From: Salinispirillum sp. LH 10-3-1
Lineage (GTDB): Bacteria; Pseudomonadota; Gammaproteobacteria; Pseudomonadales; Natronospirillaceae
Assembly (NCBI RefSeq): GCF_030643825.1
Contig: NZ_CP101717.1
Coordinates: forward strand, 1,178,001 to 1,242,000
Reading direction: 5' to 3'
Length of the DNA: 64,000 bases
Made by a program: the position numbers and the translations under genes. A model generated the notes under the pieces. The model saw nothing but the letters and a program-made list of their open reading frames with translations, was not told where the DNA came from and did not search any database. Below are positions 40,997-50,364 of this stretch, piece after piece. How positions within the stretch are numbered: position 1 is the stretch's first letter; each line of letters opens with the position of its first letter.

Positions 40997-41680
40997 ATGA
41001 GCACAGCCCCCAACGCACTTCAGCTGGCTGGTATCGGTATGACGTCGGCGCGTGCCCGTCAGCGTATGATTGATCGGCTGGTGTCTCGTGGTATCTCCGA
41101 CGAGGCGGTCTTGATGGTGATGGCCGCTGTGCCACGCCACATCTTTGTGGATGAAGCCTTGTCGCACCGTGCTTATGACGACACTACCTTGCCGATAGGG
41201 TACGGACAAACGCTGTCCAATAGTTACACGGTGGCACGTATGACGAGCCTGGTAAAAGAGTGTTCAGCGTTGGAGTCTGTACTAGAAATTGGCAGTGGTT
41301 CGGGTTATCAGACCTCTGTGCTGGCGCACCTGGCCAAGCAGGTCTGGTCAGTTGAACGCATTGCCGAACTGCAAGACCGGGCGCGTTCTCGTTGTCGCCT
41401 GTTGAGCCTGTCTAATGTGCGCTTTCGCGTCGCCGATGGTCACTGGGGCTGGGCGGAAAAAGGCCCTTATGATGCCATTGTGTGTACGGCGGCACCCGAT
41501 GCCGTACCAAGCGCCTTGTTGGATCAGCTCAGCCCGGAAGGCGGTGTACTGGTCATTCCGGTGGGGGATCAACAACAACAGCGCCTTATGCGTTATCGGC
41601 GCTATGGTGATGACATTCAGTCTGAAGACGTAGAGGAAGCGTTTTTTGTGCCCTTAGTGAACACACAGGTACCGTTATGA
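40997..41680 (+). CDS. pcm: Protein-L-isoaspartate O-methyltransferase
   Basis: A 227-residue SAM-dependent methyltransferase that repairs isoaspartyl residues in aged proteins. Motif I is VLEIGSGSGYQTSVLA; the substrate-specific LPIGYGQTLSNSYTVA segment and the GPYDAIVCTAA motif are present. The ATG at 40997 is preferred to an in-frame TTG two codons upstream. It overlaps the next gene by four bases (ATGA) and belongs to the stationary-phase cluster leading to rpoS. Confidence 0.95.
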   Translation: MSTAPNALQLAGIGMTSARARQRMIDRLVSRGISDEAVLMVMAAVPRHIFVDEALSHRAYDDTTLPIGYGQTLSNSYTVARMTSLVKECSALESVLEIGSGSGYQTSVLAHLAKQVWSVERIAELQDRARSRCRLLSLSNVRFRVADGHWGWAEKGPYDAIVCTAAPDAVPSALLDQLSPEGGVLVIPVGDQQQQRLMRYRRYGDDIQSEDVEEAFFVPLVNTQVPL

Positions 41681-42570
41681 AATCGATACCTAAAGGTTCA
41701 AAGTGGGTTGGTTGGGTAGCGCGCGGCTTCCTGATGGGAGTTGCCGACATGGTGCCTGGCGTTTCTGGCGGCACCATGGCTTTGATCACCGGTATTTATG
41801 ACCGCTTGATTACAGCGCTGTCGAGACTTGATTTAACCGCGCTTGGCTTGCTGTGGCGCCGTGATATAGCGGCGGCTTGGCGCCATGTTGATGCGAACTT
41901 CTTGCTGTGTTTGCTCGGTGGCATCCTTATGGCTTTGGTGGTCATGAGTCATGTGGTCAGTTGGCTGTTGGTAAATGTCCCGGTGGCGCTGTGGGGCTTT
42001 TTTCTCGGCCTGCTCGCCGCCGCGTTACATGCCTTGTTGGCGGACGTCGTCTGGGGTAGGAAGACTGTCGTCGCAATGCTGGCGGGGACGCTGCTGGCGT
42101 TAACCACAGCATTCGCCTCTGGCGCGGCGCTTGAACCCATCCCTATTTGGTATTTTTTAGGCGGCATGGTGGCGATCAGCGCCATGATCTTGCCAGGTAT
42201 CTCGGGCAGCTTGATATTGCTGTTACTGGGGTTATATCTGCCCGCCGTGGAAGCGATTCGGCAGTTTGATATTGGTGTGATATTGATAATCGGCAGTGGC
42301 TGTGCGACGGGCATACTTTTGTTTTCTCGCCTCTTGCGCTGGTTTATGACGCAGCATCGCATGTTGACCATGGCAGCCTTGTGTGGTGTTGTGCTGGGTG
42401 CCATGCCTAGGCTGTGGCCATGGCAAGGAGGAGAGGACCTAATTCAGTTGTCTTTGCGTTTGCCAGACAGTACAGCCTCATTGATTACAGGTACCATGGC
42501 TGTGGCTGTTGGTGTTTTGGTCTATGCTGGTATCAGATGGATGTTACGAAACAGTGATCAAGGTGTGTAA
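41677..42570 (+). CDS. DUF368 polyprenyl-phosphate transporter (PopT-like)
   Basis: A 297-residue polytopic inner-membrane protein with about eight helices. The N-terminal FLMGVADMVPGVSGGTMALITGIYDRLI motif is the DUF368 signature, and a second GISGSLILLLLGLY repeat occurs near residues 174-187. DUF368 proteins have been shown to recycle undecaprenyl phosphate across the membrane for envelope synthesis. The gene is translationally coupled to pcm (ATGA). It fits functionally with uppS elsewhere in the window. Confidence 0.9.
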   Translation: MKSIPKGSKWVGWVARGFLMGVADMVPGVSGGTMALITGIYDRLITALSRLDLTALGLLWRRDIAAAWRHVDANFLLCLLGGILMALVVMSHVVSWLLVNVPVALWGFFLGLLAAALHALLADVVWGRKTVVAMLAGTLLALTTAFASGAALEPIPIWYFLGGMVAISAMILPGISGSLILLLLGLYLPAVEAIRQFDIGVILIIGSGCATGILLFSRLLRWFMTQHRMLTMAALCGVVLGAMPRLWPWQGGEDLIQLSLRLPDSTASLITGTMAVAVGVLVYAGIRWMLRNSDQGV

Positions 42571-42722
42571 ACAGCGTGAGACAGTATTTTTTAGACTTTT
42601 TGGTTCTATATGCTACTTTTCTTAACAACTTCAATTACAAAAAATAACATTTGTGAATGACTAATTTCTGGCCGGATGATCACAAGGTGTCAAAAAAAAG
42701 TAGCATTAATGCCTATGGCTGG

Positions 42723-43562
42723 ATGCTAATGCGGACGCTTACACTCGTTTTTTTGTTAAGTGCCTACGGGTGTGTCAATAATGCCGCATTTATTGCCCTA
42801 GAGGATATCCCATCGCGGCCAGCGACGCAGACGAGCAGTGCTTCTCAGCCGAGTCGATCGACACCACCAAGTCAAACACAGCGCCCGGCAGCAACGCCCA
42901 ATCAAAGTGCGATCGCGCAAGAAAGTCGACCCTCTACTTATCGTGTGCAAGCGGGTGATACACTCTATTCCATCTCCTTTCGGTATAACCTGGATTTCCG
43001 CCGAGTAGCGGCCGCTAACGATATTCCGCCGCCCTATACCATTGTGCCTGGGCAGGTTATTCGACTGACAGAAAGCAGTGTACCGACAACAGCGTCGGCG
43101 CCACCCAGTAGCAGCGCTCCACCAGCGACTACTGCACCACCCCGTCAAAGTTCTGCCTCTCCTAGTGCGCCGCCGCCGTCCGCCAGTATGCCAGTGACAA
43201 ATTGGCGTTGGCCGGTAGAGGGGAATATAGTTCGAACGTTTTCGTCTGCTCCGTCTGGATCAAAGGGTATTGATATCAGTGCCCCTATGGGGGAATCTGT
43301 AGTTGCAGCAGCGGATGGACGAGTTGTTTATGCAGGAGATGGTTTAAGAGGTTATGGCAACCTGATCATTCTCGAGCATGCCGGACGAGTTTTAAGTGCT
43401 TATGCATTTGCCAGTGTGATAAAAGTCAGCGAGCAGCAACAAGTGAAGCAAGGTGACGTTATCGCAGAGGTTGGTGCCAGGGGTGACGAGCCTCTTTTGC
43501 ACTTTGAAATTCGACAGGACGGTCGACCCGTAGATCCGCTCAGCTACCTTCCCAGACGATAG
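42723..43562 (+). CDS. nlpD: NlpD-type lipoprotein with LysM and degenerate M23 domains
   Basis: An outer-membrane lipoprotein activator of amidase AmiC in cell separation. I chose the ATG at 42723 because it places a short hydrophobic signal directly before a lipobox (LSAYGC, cysteine at residue 17). An in-frame ATG at 42657 would put 22 hydrophilic residues before the signal. The LysM domain (YRVQAGDTLYSISFRYN) binds peptidoglycan. A Ser/Pro/Ala-rich linker follows, then an M23/LytM domain whose zinc ligands are replaced (KGIDIS and LLHFEIR), as in non-catalytic NlpD/EnvC activators. Confidence 0.9.
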   Translation: MLMRTLTLVFLLSAYGCVNNAAFIALEDIPSRPATQTSSASQPSRSTPPSQTQRPAATPNQSAIAQESRPSTYRVQAGDTLYSISFRYNLDFRRVAAANDIPPPYTIVPGQVIRLTESSVPTTASAPPSSSAPPATTAPPRQSSASPSAPPPSASMPVTNWRWPVEGNIVRTFSSAPSGSKGIDISAPMGESVVAAADGRVVYAGDGLRGYGNLIILEHAGRVLSAYAFASVIKVSEQQQVKQGDVIAEVGARGDEPLLHFEIRQDGRPVDPLSYLPRR

Positions 43563-43639
43563 AATCGGGACTTCTGGGAAGTATAACTAAGGACTGACAG
43601 GCTTTGTCTGGCGGTAGTTTACGGACTGGGGGTGACATC

Positions 43640-44647
43640 ATGGCAGCGACTGAAATTGTCAATGTGAGCAGAATAGCAACAAGTGCTGTTTTCTTGGATT
43701 CAGAGAGCGTCGATACAGAAGATGCGGTGCTGGAACTAGAAGGCATTGTTGACGAAGACAGAGACGATGCAAAAGAAGAGGAAGTTGACAGCACCCCGTC
43801 GTATCAAAAGACGCTGGATGCTACGCAACTCTATCTGAATGAAATTGGTTTCTCGCCGCTCCTAACCGCTGAAGAAGAAGTGCATTTTTCGCGCTTGGCG
43901 CAAAGTGGTGTGGAAAGTGGCCGTAAGCGTATGATTGAAAGTAATCTGCGTTTGGTCGTTAAAATCGCTCGCCGATACATTAATCGCGGTTTGCCTCTGC
44001 TGGACCTGATCGAAGAGGGCAACCTGGGACTGATTCGCGCCGTTGAGAAATTTGATCCGGAACGAGGTTTCCGTTTTTCCACCTATGCTACATGGTGGAT
44101 CCGTCAAACGATCGAACGCGCGATCATGAACAATACCCGCACCATTAGACTACCTATTCACGTGGTGAAAGAGCTCAACGTCTATCTGCGTGCCGCGCGT
44201 GAGTTAGCGCAGACCCTTGACCATGAACCAACAGCAGAAGACATTGCCCGGTTGCTTGATAAACCCGTCGATGATGTTAAGCGCATGCTGGGGCTGAATG
44301 AGCGCGTTTCTTCAATAGATACGCCGATTGCCGCTAATTCAGACAAAACCTTATTAGAGACCATTGCTGACGACAATGTGGGCCTTGATCCTGAAGATAC
44401 TTTGCAAGAAGACGACCTCAAAAGCAGCATTGATGGCTGGCTGGGTGAGTTGTCCGAGAAGCAGCGCGAAGTGGTTGTGCGACGCTTTGGTTTGCGGGGC
44501 CATGAGACCAATACATTGGAAGAAGTCGGCCGTGAGATTGGTTTGACGAGAGAGCGAGTACGGCAGATTCAGGTCGAAGCCTTGCGTCGCCTACGCGACA
44601 TTATGGAAAAACACGGCTTATCTGCGAACGCCATATTCCACGAATAG
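43640..44647 (+). CDS. rpoS: RNA polymerase sigma factor RpoS
   Basis: A 335-residue stationary-phase and general stress sigma factor. The ATG at 43640 has GGGGTGA five bases upstream; an in-frame ATG at 43604 would add 12 residues. Region 1.2 ([14 protein letters not shown]), region 2 ([35 protein letters not shown]) and region 4 helix-turn-helix ([20 protein letters not shown]) are complete. The acidic N-terminus is typical. As in other gammaproteobacteria its main promoter probably lies inside nlpD. Confidence 0.97.
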   Translation: MAATEIVNVSRIATSAVFLDSESVDTEDAVLELEGIVDEDRDDAKEEEVDSTPSYQKTLDATQLYLNEIGFSPLLTAEEEVHFSRLAQSGVESGRKRMIESNLRLVVKIARRYINRGLPLLDLIEEGNLGLIRAVEKFDPERGFRFSTYATWWIRQTIERAIMNNTRTIRLPIHVVKELNVYLRAARELAQTLDHEPTAEDIARLLDKPVDDVKRMLGLNERVSSIDTPIAANSDKTLLETIADDNVGLDPEDTLQEDDLKSSIDGWLGELSEKQREVVVRRFGLRGHETNTLEEVGREIGLTRERVRQIQVEALRRLRDIMEKHGLSANAIFHE

Positions 44648-44743
44648 TCGGCGATCGAATGTAAACTTGCTGTGTTTTACCTTGGCACCGGACTGCGCAG
44701 TGCCTAAGCTCGTAGTGAGAGTTTAATGAACTAGGAGAGCAAT

Positions 44744-44878
44744 ATGATAGTAGCCCTGCTTGTAGGCGTTGGGTTGGTGGCTCTAATGGCTAGTCGAATC
44801 GATTGGTCGTTCATTAATGAAGACCGTCCGGAACCCATTCGCATTAAAATTGACGAAGACAAACCACGACGAGATTAA
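44744..44878 (+). CDS. Small 44-residue membrane-anchored protein of unknown function
   Basis: A short gene too small for usual ORF cut-offs. TAGGAGAGC gives a strong ribosome site seven bases before the ATG. Residues 1-16 are hydrophobic (MIVALLVGVGLVALMA). A charged tail of about 27 residues follows, rich in Asp, Glu, Arg and Lys and ending PRRD. This looks like a single-pass membrane protein with a charged tail. A strong terminator follows 25 bases later, so it makes a complete small transcription unit or the end of the rpoS transcript. I do not recognise the family. Confidence 0.6.
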   Translation: MIVALLVGVGLVALMASRIDWSFINEDRPEPIRIKIDEDKPRRD

Positions 44879-44897
44879 GTCATTCGGCGTTGGAATA

Positions 44898-44928
44898 AAA
44901 AAAGCCCGTTTCAAAACGGGCTTTTTTG
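44898..44928. terminator. Bidirectional terminator between rpoS region and fdxA
   Basis: An A-rich run, a GCCCGTT/AACGGGC stem and a T6 run form a symmetrical intrinsic terminator. It serves the plus-strand small gene and the minus-strand fdxA, which converge here. Confidence 0.92.
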
Positions 44929-44998
44929 TATTTTAAAGGTCTGCTGGAAAGGGGTTTTAACAGCACCAAACCGAGCAAAGGTGCTCTTAAGCGTTCGC

Positions 44999-45322
44999 TT
45001 AGCGCTCCAGCTGGGCAAATTTCCCTGGCACGCCATTCCACTCTTCAGCGTCAGCCAGCGGGTCTTTCTTTTCAGTAATATTGGGCCACACTTCGGCTAA
45101 CTCAGCGTTCAACTCGATGAACTGCTGCTGGTCTTCCGGCACTTCATCTTCAGACAAAATGGCTTCAGCGGGGCACTCCGGCTCACACAGAGCACAATCA
45201 ATGCATTCATCCGGGTGAATCACCAAGAAATTAGGGCCTTCGTAGAAACAATCCACGGGGCATACTTCAACACAATCGGTGTATTTGCATTTAATACAAT
45301 TGTCCAGAACTACAAATGCCAT
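44999..45322 (-). CDS. fdxA: 7Fe ferredoxin FdxA
   Basis: A 107-residue ferredoxin carrying one [3Fe-4S] and one [4Fe-4S] cluster. The N-terminal [26 protein letters not shown] and the second [12 protein letters not shown] motif hold the cluster cysteines. The start at 45322 is set by the conserved MAFVV; ten upstream codons are not conserved. It lies between rpoS and mutS as in Pseudomonas. Confidence 0.96.
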   Translation of the reverse strand: MAFVVLDNCIKCKYTDCVEVCPVDCFYEGPNFLVIHPDECIDCALCEPECPAEAILSEDEVPEDQQQFIELNAELAEVWPNITEKKDPLADAEEWNGVPGKFAQLER

Positions 45323-45460
45323 GTCGGCGACTCCCGTGTTGATGCCTCTCAATTAGGTTGCGTATTCTATTGACCTAGGCGCTCGCTCACAAGGTCAGAA
45401 CCACTCTAATAACCAGTTTTTTAAGAACAATTAGTTATTTGTTAGTGCCAGTAATCTTAA

Positions 45461-48037
45461 TCAGGCTTTGTTCTTCCATTCATACAACCATTCCAGCGCC
45501 TGTCGTGGTGTCATGTCATCCGGTACGAGATTTTGCAAGGCAACTAAGATCGGATGCTCAGGTTGAAAAAACAAATCGTGCTGTGTCGGCTCAGACACCC
45601 TTCGCCCAGCCTTTGGGTTGACCGAATTATCTTCCAAATCTCGCAACTTCTGCAGGGCGTTGTTCAGTACATCGCGCGGTACGCCAGCCAGCTTGGCTAC
45701 CTGTATACCATAGCTCTGGCTAGCAGGGCCTGCCAGTACCTGATGCATAAAAATGATGTGATCGTCATGCTCGGCCGCGCTCAAGTGCAAATTGCCTACC
45801 CCAGTCAGTTGTTCGGTCATGGTGGTCAGTTCAAAGTAATGGGTTGCGAACAAACACAGTGATTTATTCTTGCCTGCAATGTGTTCTGCCGCTGACCATG
45901 CAATGGATAGACCGTCAAAGGTCGATGTGCCGCGGCCTACTTCATCCATCAATACCAAGCTGCGCTCGGTCGCATTGTTCAGGATGTTGGCTGTTTCCGT
46001 CATTTCCACCATAAACGTAGAGCGTCCGCCGGCGATATCGTCGCTGCTGCCCATGCGTGTGAAAATTCGATCGAGATCACCCACGATGGCTTTGTTGGCA
46101 GGTACGAAGGAGCCAATGTGAGCCAGAATGGCAATCAATGCATTCTGGCGCATAAAGGTCGATTTACCACCCATATTGGGACCCGTTACAATCCACATGT
46201 GGTGGTCGTGGTTCAGTAGCAAGTCATTGGGCACAAAGGGCTGATCAGACAGCGCCTGAACGACAGGATGACGCCCAGATTCGATGTGCAGTTCCGCTTG
46301 GTCAGTCAGGATCGGGCGCGACCAGTTCAGTTGGTCTGCTTGTTGGCAGAAACAGCACAGTACGTCGGCTTCAGCAATCGCCCGTGCCGCAGCCTGTAGG
46401 TCGTGCAGCCTCTCTAACAGCAGGTCGAGCAGTTCCTCGTACAGTTGTTTCTCGCGGGCTAGTGACCGGCTTTTACTGCTGAGGACGCGGTCTTCGTATT
46501 CCTTTAGCTCGTCGATGATATAGCGCTCGGCGTTCTTGAGTGTTTGCCGGCGAATATAGTGTGCAGGCACCCCCGCTGATTGCGCCTTACTGACTTCGAT
46601 ATAGAAACCATGCACGCGGTTATAGCCTACTTTGAGCGTTGATAGTCCTGTTTGCTCTCGTTCACGCGTCTCCACTCGAGTCAGAAGGTCACCCGCTCCC
46701 TGGCTCAGTTGGCGCAATTCATCCAAAGCTTGGTCGTAGCCATCACGAATCACACCGCCGTCGCGGAGCACCACGGGCGGGTTTTCTTCCAGCGCTGATA
46801 GTAAGGTGTCAGTCAGATCGCCAAAATCCACCAAAGCGTCGTTCAGGCGATCAGCCAGCGTATTATTGAGATCAGCCAGCAACGCTTTAGCCTGTGGTAT
46901 CTGCTGCAAGCTGTCGCGCAGACGGGTCAGGTCACGAGGGCGTGCCGAGCGCAATGCTACACGCCCTAAAATTCGTTCGAGGTCACCTACCGGGGCAAGG
47001 GTATCGGCCAACTCGTCGGCACGTAACTGTTCGCGTAGAGCATCGTTGAAGTCGAGGCGGTCATTTAAAATCGACTGATCGCGCAAGGGGCGGCTCAGCC
47101 AACGCCGCAACAAACGTTTTCCCATGGCGGTGCGCGTGTGGTTAAGTACCCAGTTCAGGGTGAAGTCTTCGCCGCCTTGCAGATTGACATCAAGCTCTAA
47201 ATTGCGCCGCGAGGCAGCGTCTAGCAGAATGGCATCGTTCGGCAGGTCGGCGGAAATACTTTGCAGGTGACGCAAATCAGAACGCTGTGTGGTGCGAGCG
47301 TATTCCAACAAGGCACCCGCACAATTGATGGCCGCCGTCATCTGATCAATACCAAAGCCTTGCAGATTCTTCACGCCAAAGTGTTCAAGTAACAGTGTAC
47401 GACAGGTTTGGGCTTCAAAGTGCCAAGGTGGCAGCTGACGGATGCCGGTAAAGCCGTCGAGCAGATTCCCCCAGTCGGCGTCCTCGTCGATCAGTAGCTC
47501 GGCCGGTCGGAGGCGCTGCAATTCAGCCATGGCTGCAGGAATAGAGTCGACCTCCAGCACCCCGAAGCGGCTGGTGCTGATGTCGAGATAAGCGACCCCC
47601 ACTTTGTTGCCATTGCCCGGGCGGTGCCACAGGGCCACGAGCTGGTTGTCTTGTCCTTCGGCCAGGAAGGCCTCATCGGTTAGGGTGCCAGGAGTGATCA
47701 CCCGCATTACTTCGCGCTGAACTGGCCCTTTACTGGCACCGGGCTCGCTGGTCTGTTCGCAAATGGCGACAGTGCGGCCCAATTTGACCAATTTCGCAAT
47801 GTAGCCTTCGGCTGCATGATAGGGTATGCCCGCCATGGGGATGGGTTTGCCACCGCTTTGTCCGCGTGCGGTCAGCGTGATATCCAGCAACTGCGAGGCC
47901 TGTCGTGCATCATCATGAAACAGTTCGTAGAAGTCCCCCATGCGGTAAAAAAGTAGGTCGTGGGGGTGCTGCGCTTTGATGCCTAAATATTGTTGCATCA
48001 TTGGCGTGTGTTCGTTGGCTGCCAAGGCGAATTCCAT
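45461..48037 (-). CDS. mutS: DNA mismatch repair protein MutS
   Basis: An 858-residue mismatch-recognition ATPase. The N-terminal mismatch-binding domain has the [11 protein letters not shown] motif (Phe-x-Glu near residue 33). Connector, lever and clamp domains follow. The ATPase has Walker [14 protein letters not shown] (near residues 618-630), Walker [17 protein letters not shown] and a C-terminal [11 protein letters not shown] dimer/tetramer segment. It is divergent from pncC-recA, so the repair genes cluster. Confidence 0.98.
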   Translation of the reverse strand: MEFALAANEHTPMMQQYLGIKAQHPHDLLFYRMGDFYELFHDDARQASQLLDITLTARGQSGGKPIPMAGIPYHAAEGYIAKLVKLGRTVAICEQTSEPGASKGPVQREVMRVITPGTLTDEAFLAEGQDNQLVALWHRPGNGNKVGVAYLDISTSRFGVLEVDSIPAAMAELQRLRPAELLIDEDADWGNLLDGFTGIRQLPPWHFEAQTCRTLLLEHFGVKNLQGFGIDQMTAAINCAGALLEYARTTQRSDLRHLQSISADLPNDAILLDAASRRNLELDVNLQGGEDFTLNWVLNHTRTAMGKRLLRRWLSRPLRDQSILNDRLDFNDALREQLRADELADTLAPVGDLERILGRVALRSARPRDLTRLRDSLQQIPQAKALLADLNNTLADRLNDALVDFGDLTDTLLSALEENPPVVLRDGGVIRDGYDQALDELRQLSQGAGDLLTRVETREREQTGLSTLKVGYNRVHGFYIEVSKAQSAGVPAHYIRRQTLKNAERYIIDELKEYEDRVLSSKSRSLAREKQLYEELLDLLLERLHDLQAAARAIAEADVLCCFCQQADQLNWSRPILTDQAELHIESGRHPVVQALSDQPFVPNDLLLNHDHHMWIVTGPNMGGKSTFMRQNALIAILAHIGSFVPANKAIVGDLDRIFTRMGSSDDIAGGRSTFMVEMTETANILNNATERSLVLMDEVGRGTSTFDGLSIAWSAAEHIAGKNKSLCLFATHYFELTTMTEQLTGVGNLHLSAAEHDDHIIFMHQVLAGPASQSYGIQVAKLAGVPRDVLNNALQKLRDLEDNSVNPKAGRRVSEPTQHDLFFQPEHPILVALQNLVPDDMTPRQALEWLYEWKNKA

Positions 48038-48086
48038 TTAAAGTGTGCATTTGATGAAGGCGCTATGGTAACAGAGGAAAGCGACG

Positions 48087-48587
48087 ATGAAAGTCCCCAG
48101 TGATCACGACTTACAGGAAATGGCCGGACAGGTTGCGGAGGCATTGATGCGCGTGGGCGGCAGGATGGCAACCGCAGAGTCTTGTACGGGCGGTTGGATT
48201 GCCAAGGTGTGTACCGATGTAGCGGGCTGCTCGGATTGGTTCAATGGCAGCCTAGTAACTTACAATAACGCTGCTAAAGAGCACTTGGCGGGCGTCAGTA
48301 CAGCGCTCCTGCAAGAGCACGGTGCTGTGAGCGAGCCCGTTGTGTTGGCGATGGCAGAAGGGGCCGTGCAGGCACTAGATGCACAGTGGGGTGCTGCCGT
48401 GAGCGGTATTGCCGGACCGACGGGCGGCAGTGTGGGAAAACCTGTCGGTACCGTATGGATTGCCTGGGGTAGCGCCGGAAATATGCAGGCAGAACGCCAT
48501 ATTTTCATCGGCGATCGCGATACGGTGCGGCGTCACTCTGTTGCTGTGGCCTTACACAATCTATTGAAAACACTGCAATTACAGTGA
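48087..48587 (+). CDS. pncC: Nicotinamide-nucleotide amidohydrolase PncC (CinA C-terminal family)
   Basis: A 166-residue enzyme that deamidates nicotinamide mononucleotide to nicotinate mononucleotide in pyridine nucleotide recycling. It corresponds to the CinA C-terminal domain alone, with ATAESCTGGWIA, NGSLVTYNNAAKEHL and the VSGIAGPTGGSVGKPVGTVWIA motif. GAGGAAAGC lies before the ATG. The pncC-recA-recX order is conserved in gammaproteobacteria. Confidence 0.95.
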   Translation: MKVPSDHDLQEMAGQVAEALMRVGGRMATAESCTGGWIAKVCTDVAGCSDWFNGSLVTYNNAAKEHLAGVSTALLQEHGAVSEPVVLAMAEGAVQALDAQWGAAVSGIAGPTGGSVGKPVGTVWIAWGSAGNMQAERHIFIGDRDTVRRHSVAVALHNLLKTLQLQ

Positions 48588-48628
48588 TGTCGAATTGATC
48601 TTTCGTAAGGCTTTTCATTGCACAATGA

Positions 48629-48657
48629 TTGTGGCAATATACTGATTATATATACAG
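48629..48657 (+). promoter_or_regulatory. recA promoter with SOS (LexA) box
   Basis: CTGATTATATATACAG at 48642-48657 fits the CTG-N10-CAG LexA operator, with one departure from the extended CTGT-N8-ACAG form. It overlaps a candidate -10 TATACA (48651-48656) spaced 16 bases from TTGTGG (48629-48634). LexA binding would block RNA polymerase, giving SOS control of recA-recX. Confidence 0.8.
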
Positions 48658-48733
48658 TACTTGCTGATTTGGGCTGTGTGATTCCATTACCCAGTCAGCG
48701 GGTCAATACCGATCGAATACAGGAAGCAGGAAA

Positions 48734-49843
48734 ATGACTGAGAATCGTAGCAAAGCACTTGAAGCAGCATTAGGACAGATTGAACGGCAGTTCGGGAAAG
48801 GCTCTGTGATGCGCCTCGGTGATGCGGGTCGAGTCAAGATTCCTGCTATTTCCACTGGCTCTTTGGGGTTGGATATAGCTTTGGGGATTGGCGGTCTGCC
48901 GAAAGGCCGTGTGGTAGAAATCTACGGCCCTGAATCGTCGGGTAAAACCACGTTGACCCTGCAGGTCATCGCCGAAGCGCAAAAAAGTGGCGGCACCTGT
49001 GCCTTTATCGATGCCGAGCACGCATTGGACCCTATTTACGCTGCTAAACTGGGTGTGAATGTGGATGACCTGCTGGTGTCGCAGCCTGATACGGGTGAGC
49101 AGGCACTTGAGATTGCCGACATGTTGGTACGGTCTAATGCCGTCGACGTCGTGATCATTGACTCTGTGGCGGCTTTGACGCCTAAAGCAGAAATTGAAGG
49201 TGACATGGGTGATACCCATGTTGGTCTGCAGGCGCGCTTGATGTCGCAGGCGCTGCGTAAAATTACTGGTAACATTAAGAACGCCAACTGCTTGGTGGTG
49301 TTTATCAACCAGATCCGTATGAAGATTGGTGTGATGTTTGGTTCGCCGGAAACCACCACCGGTGGTAACGCCCTTAAATTCTACTCCTCTGTGCGCTTGG
49401 ATATTCGCCGTATCGGCACGGTGAAAGAAGGCGAGGAAGTCATCGGTAGTGAAACACGGGTGAAGGTGGTTAAGAACAAGGTCGCGCCACCGTTTAAGCA
49501 GGCTGAGTTCCAGATTATCTACAACAAGGGTATTTATCGGTTGGGTGAAGTGATCGACTTAGGCGTGAAGATTGGCTTGGTTGATAAGGCCGGTGCTTGG
49601 TACAGCTATAAGGGCGATAAAATTGGCCAGGGTAAAGCGAATGCAGCCAAGTTCCTTGAAGAGAACCCCGCAATGGCAGAGGAAATTGAAGGCTTAATTC
49701 GTAAGCACTTTATGGCGGACCCTGAAGAGGCGGCTCCAGAGGCAGACGAAGCAGCGAAGCCCTTGAGCAAAGCGGCTGCCGCTAAGGCAGCAAAGCTGGC
49801 GCAGGAAGAGAAAGCCTCGGCAGACGCGGAAGATTTCGAATAA
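48734..49843 (+). CDS. recA: Recombinase RecA
   Basis: A 369-residue RecA, slightly longer than E. coli (353) because of an Ala/Glu/Lys-rich C-terminal tail. Walker A is GPESSGKTT at residues 65-73. The DNA-binding loop segments ([22 protein letters not shown] and the following [19 protein letters not shown]) are intact. It performs strand exchange and stimulates LexA self-cleavage. recX follows after three bases. Confidence 0.98.
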   Translation: MTENRSKALEAALGQIERQFGKGSVMRLGDAGRVKIPAISTGSLGLDIALGIGGLPKGRVVEIYGPESSGKTTLTLQVIAEAQKSGGTCAFIDAEHALDPIYAAKLGVNVDDLLVSQPDTGEQALEIADMLVRSNAVDVVIIDSVAALTPKAEIEGDMGDTHVGLQARLMSQALRKITGNIKNANCLVVFINQIRMKIGVMFGSPETTTGGNALKFYSSVRLDIRRIGTVKEGEEVIGSETRVKVVKNKVAPPFKQAEFQIIYNKGIYRLGEVIDLGVKIGLVDKAGAWYSYKGDKIGQGKANAAKFLEENPAMAEEIEGLIRKHFMADPEEAAPEADEAAKPLSKAAAAKAAKLAQEEKASADAEDFE

Positions 49844-49846
49844 GTT

Positions 49847-50278
49847 ATGCAGCGCACCCCTCGTAATGTCGCGCTGGATGCCCTGGCGCGCCGCGAACAC
49901 AGCGTCCGTGAGTTGATGGAGCGCCTGCATAAGGCGTTTCCGGAACAGGACGCTGATGCCTTTTTGCCGGTGATTGAGCGCCTGCAAGAGGATGGGCTGC
50001 AGAGTGACGAACGCTTTGCTGAGGCCTATGTGCGCATGCGCGTTAATAAGGGTCATGGCAGCGTGAAGATTGCGCATGAGTTGTTACAGCGCGGTATTGA
50101 TGAGTCATTGGCTCAGCGCAGTCTGTCTGGTTGCAATTGGTTCGAGTTAGGCATGGCAGCACTGCTTAAAAAATTCGGCCACAGTGTACCCGTGGATATT
50201 GAAGAAAAAGCACGTATGGCCAGATTTCTGCAACAGCGGGGATTTGCCTACGGACTTGTAGACGAAATCCTTTCCTGA
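49847..50278 (+). CDS. recX: RecA regulator RecX
   Basis: A 143-residue RecX that limits RecA filament extension. The N-terminal [19 protein letters not shown] segment and the following helical repeats are typical. It begins three bases after recA without its own promoter, so it is expected to share SOS induction. Confidence 0.93.
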   Translation: MQRTPRNVALDALARREHSVRELMERLHKAFPEQDADAFLPVIERLQEDGLQSDERFAEAYVRMRVNKGHGSVKIAHELLQRGIDESLAQRSLSGCNWFELGMAALLKKFGHSVPVDIEEKARMARFLQQRGFAYGLVDEILS

Positions 50279-50364
50279 TCCTAGATACTCCCGCTAGCCC
50301 CTTCTATCAAAGCCAGACCCATTGTACTATTGCGCACAATTTTATTGCATTACGGTGTCTGTTG

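Noticed and set aside
42657..42722. Longer nlpD N-terminus from ATG 42657
   Set aside because: It would place 22 hydrophilic residues before the lipoprotein signal and has no ribosome site.
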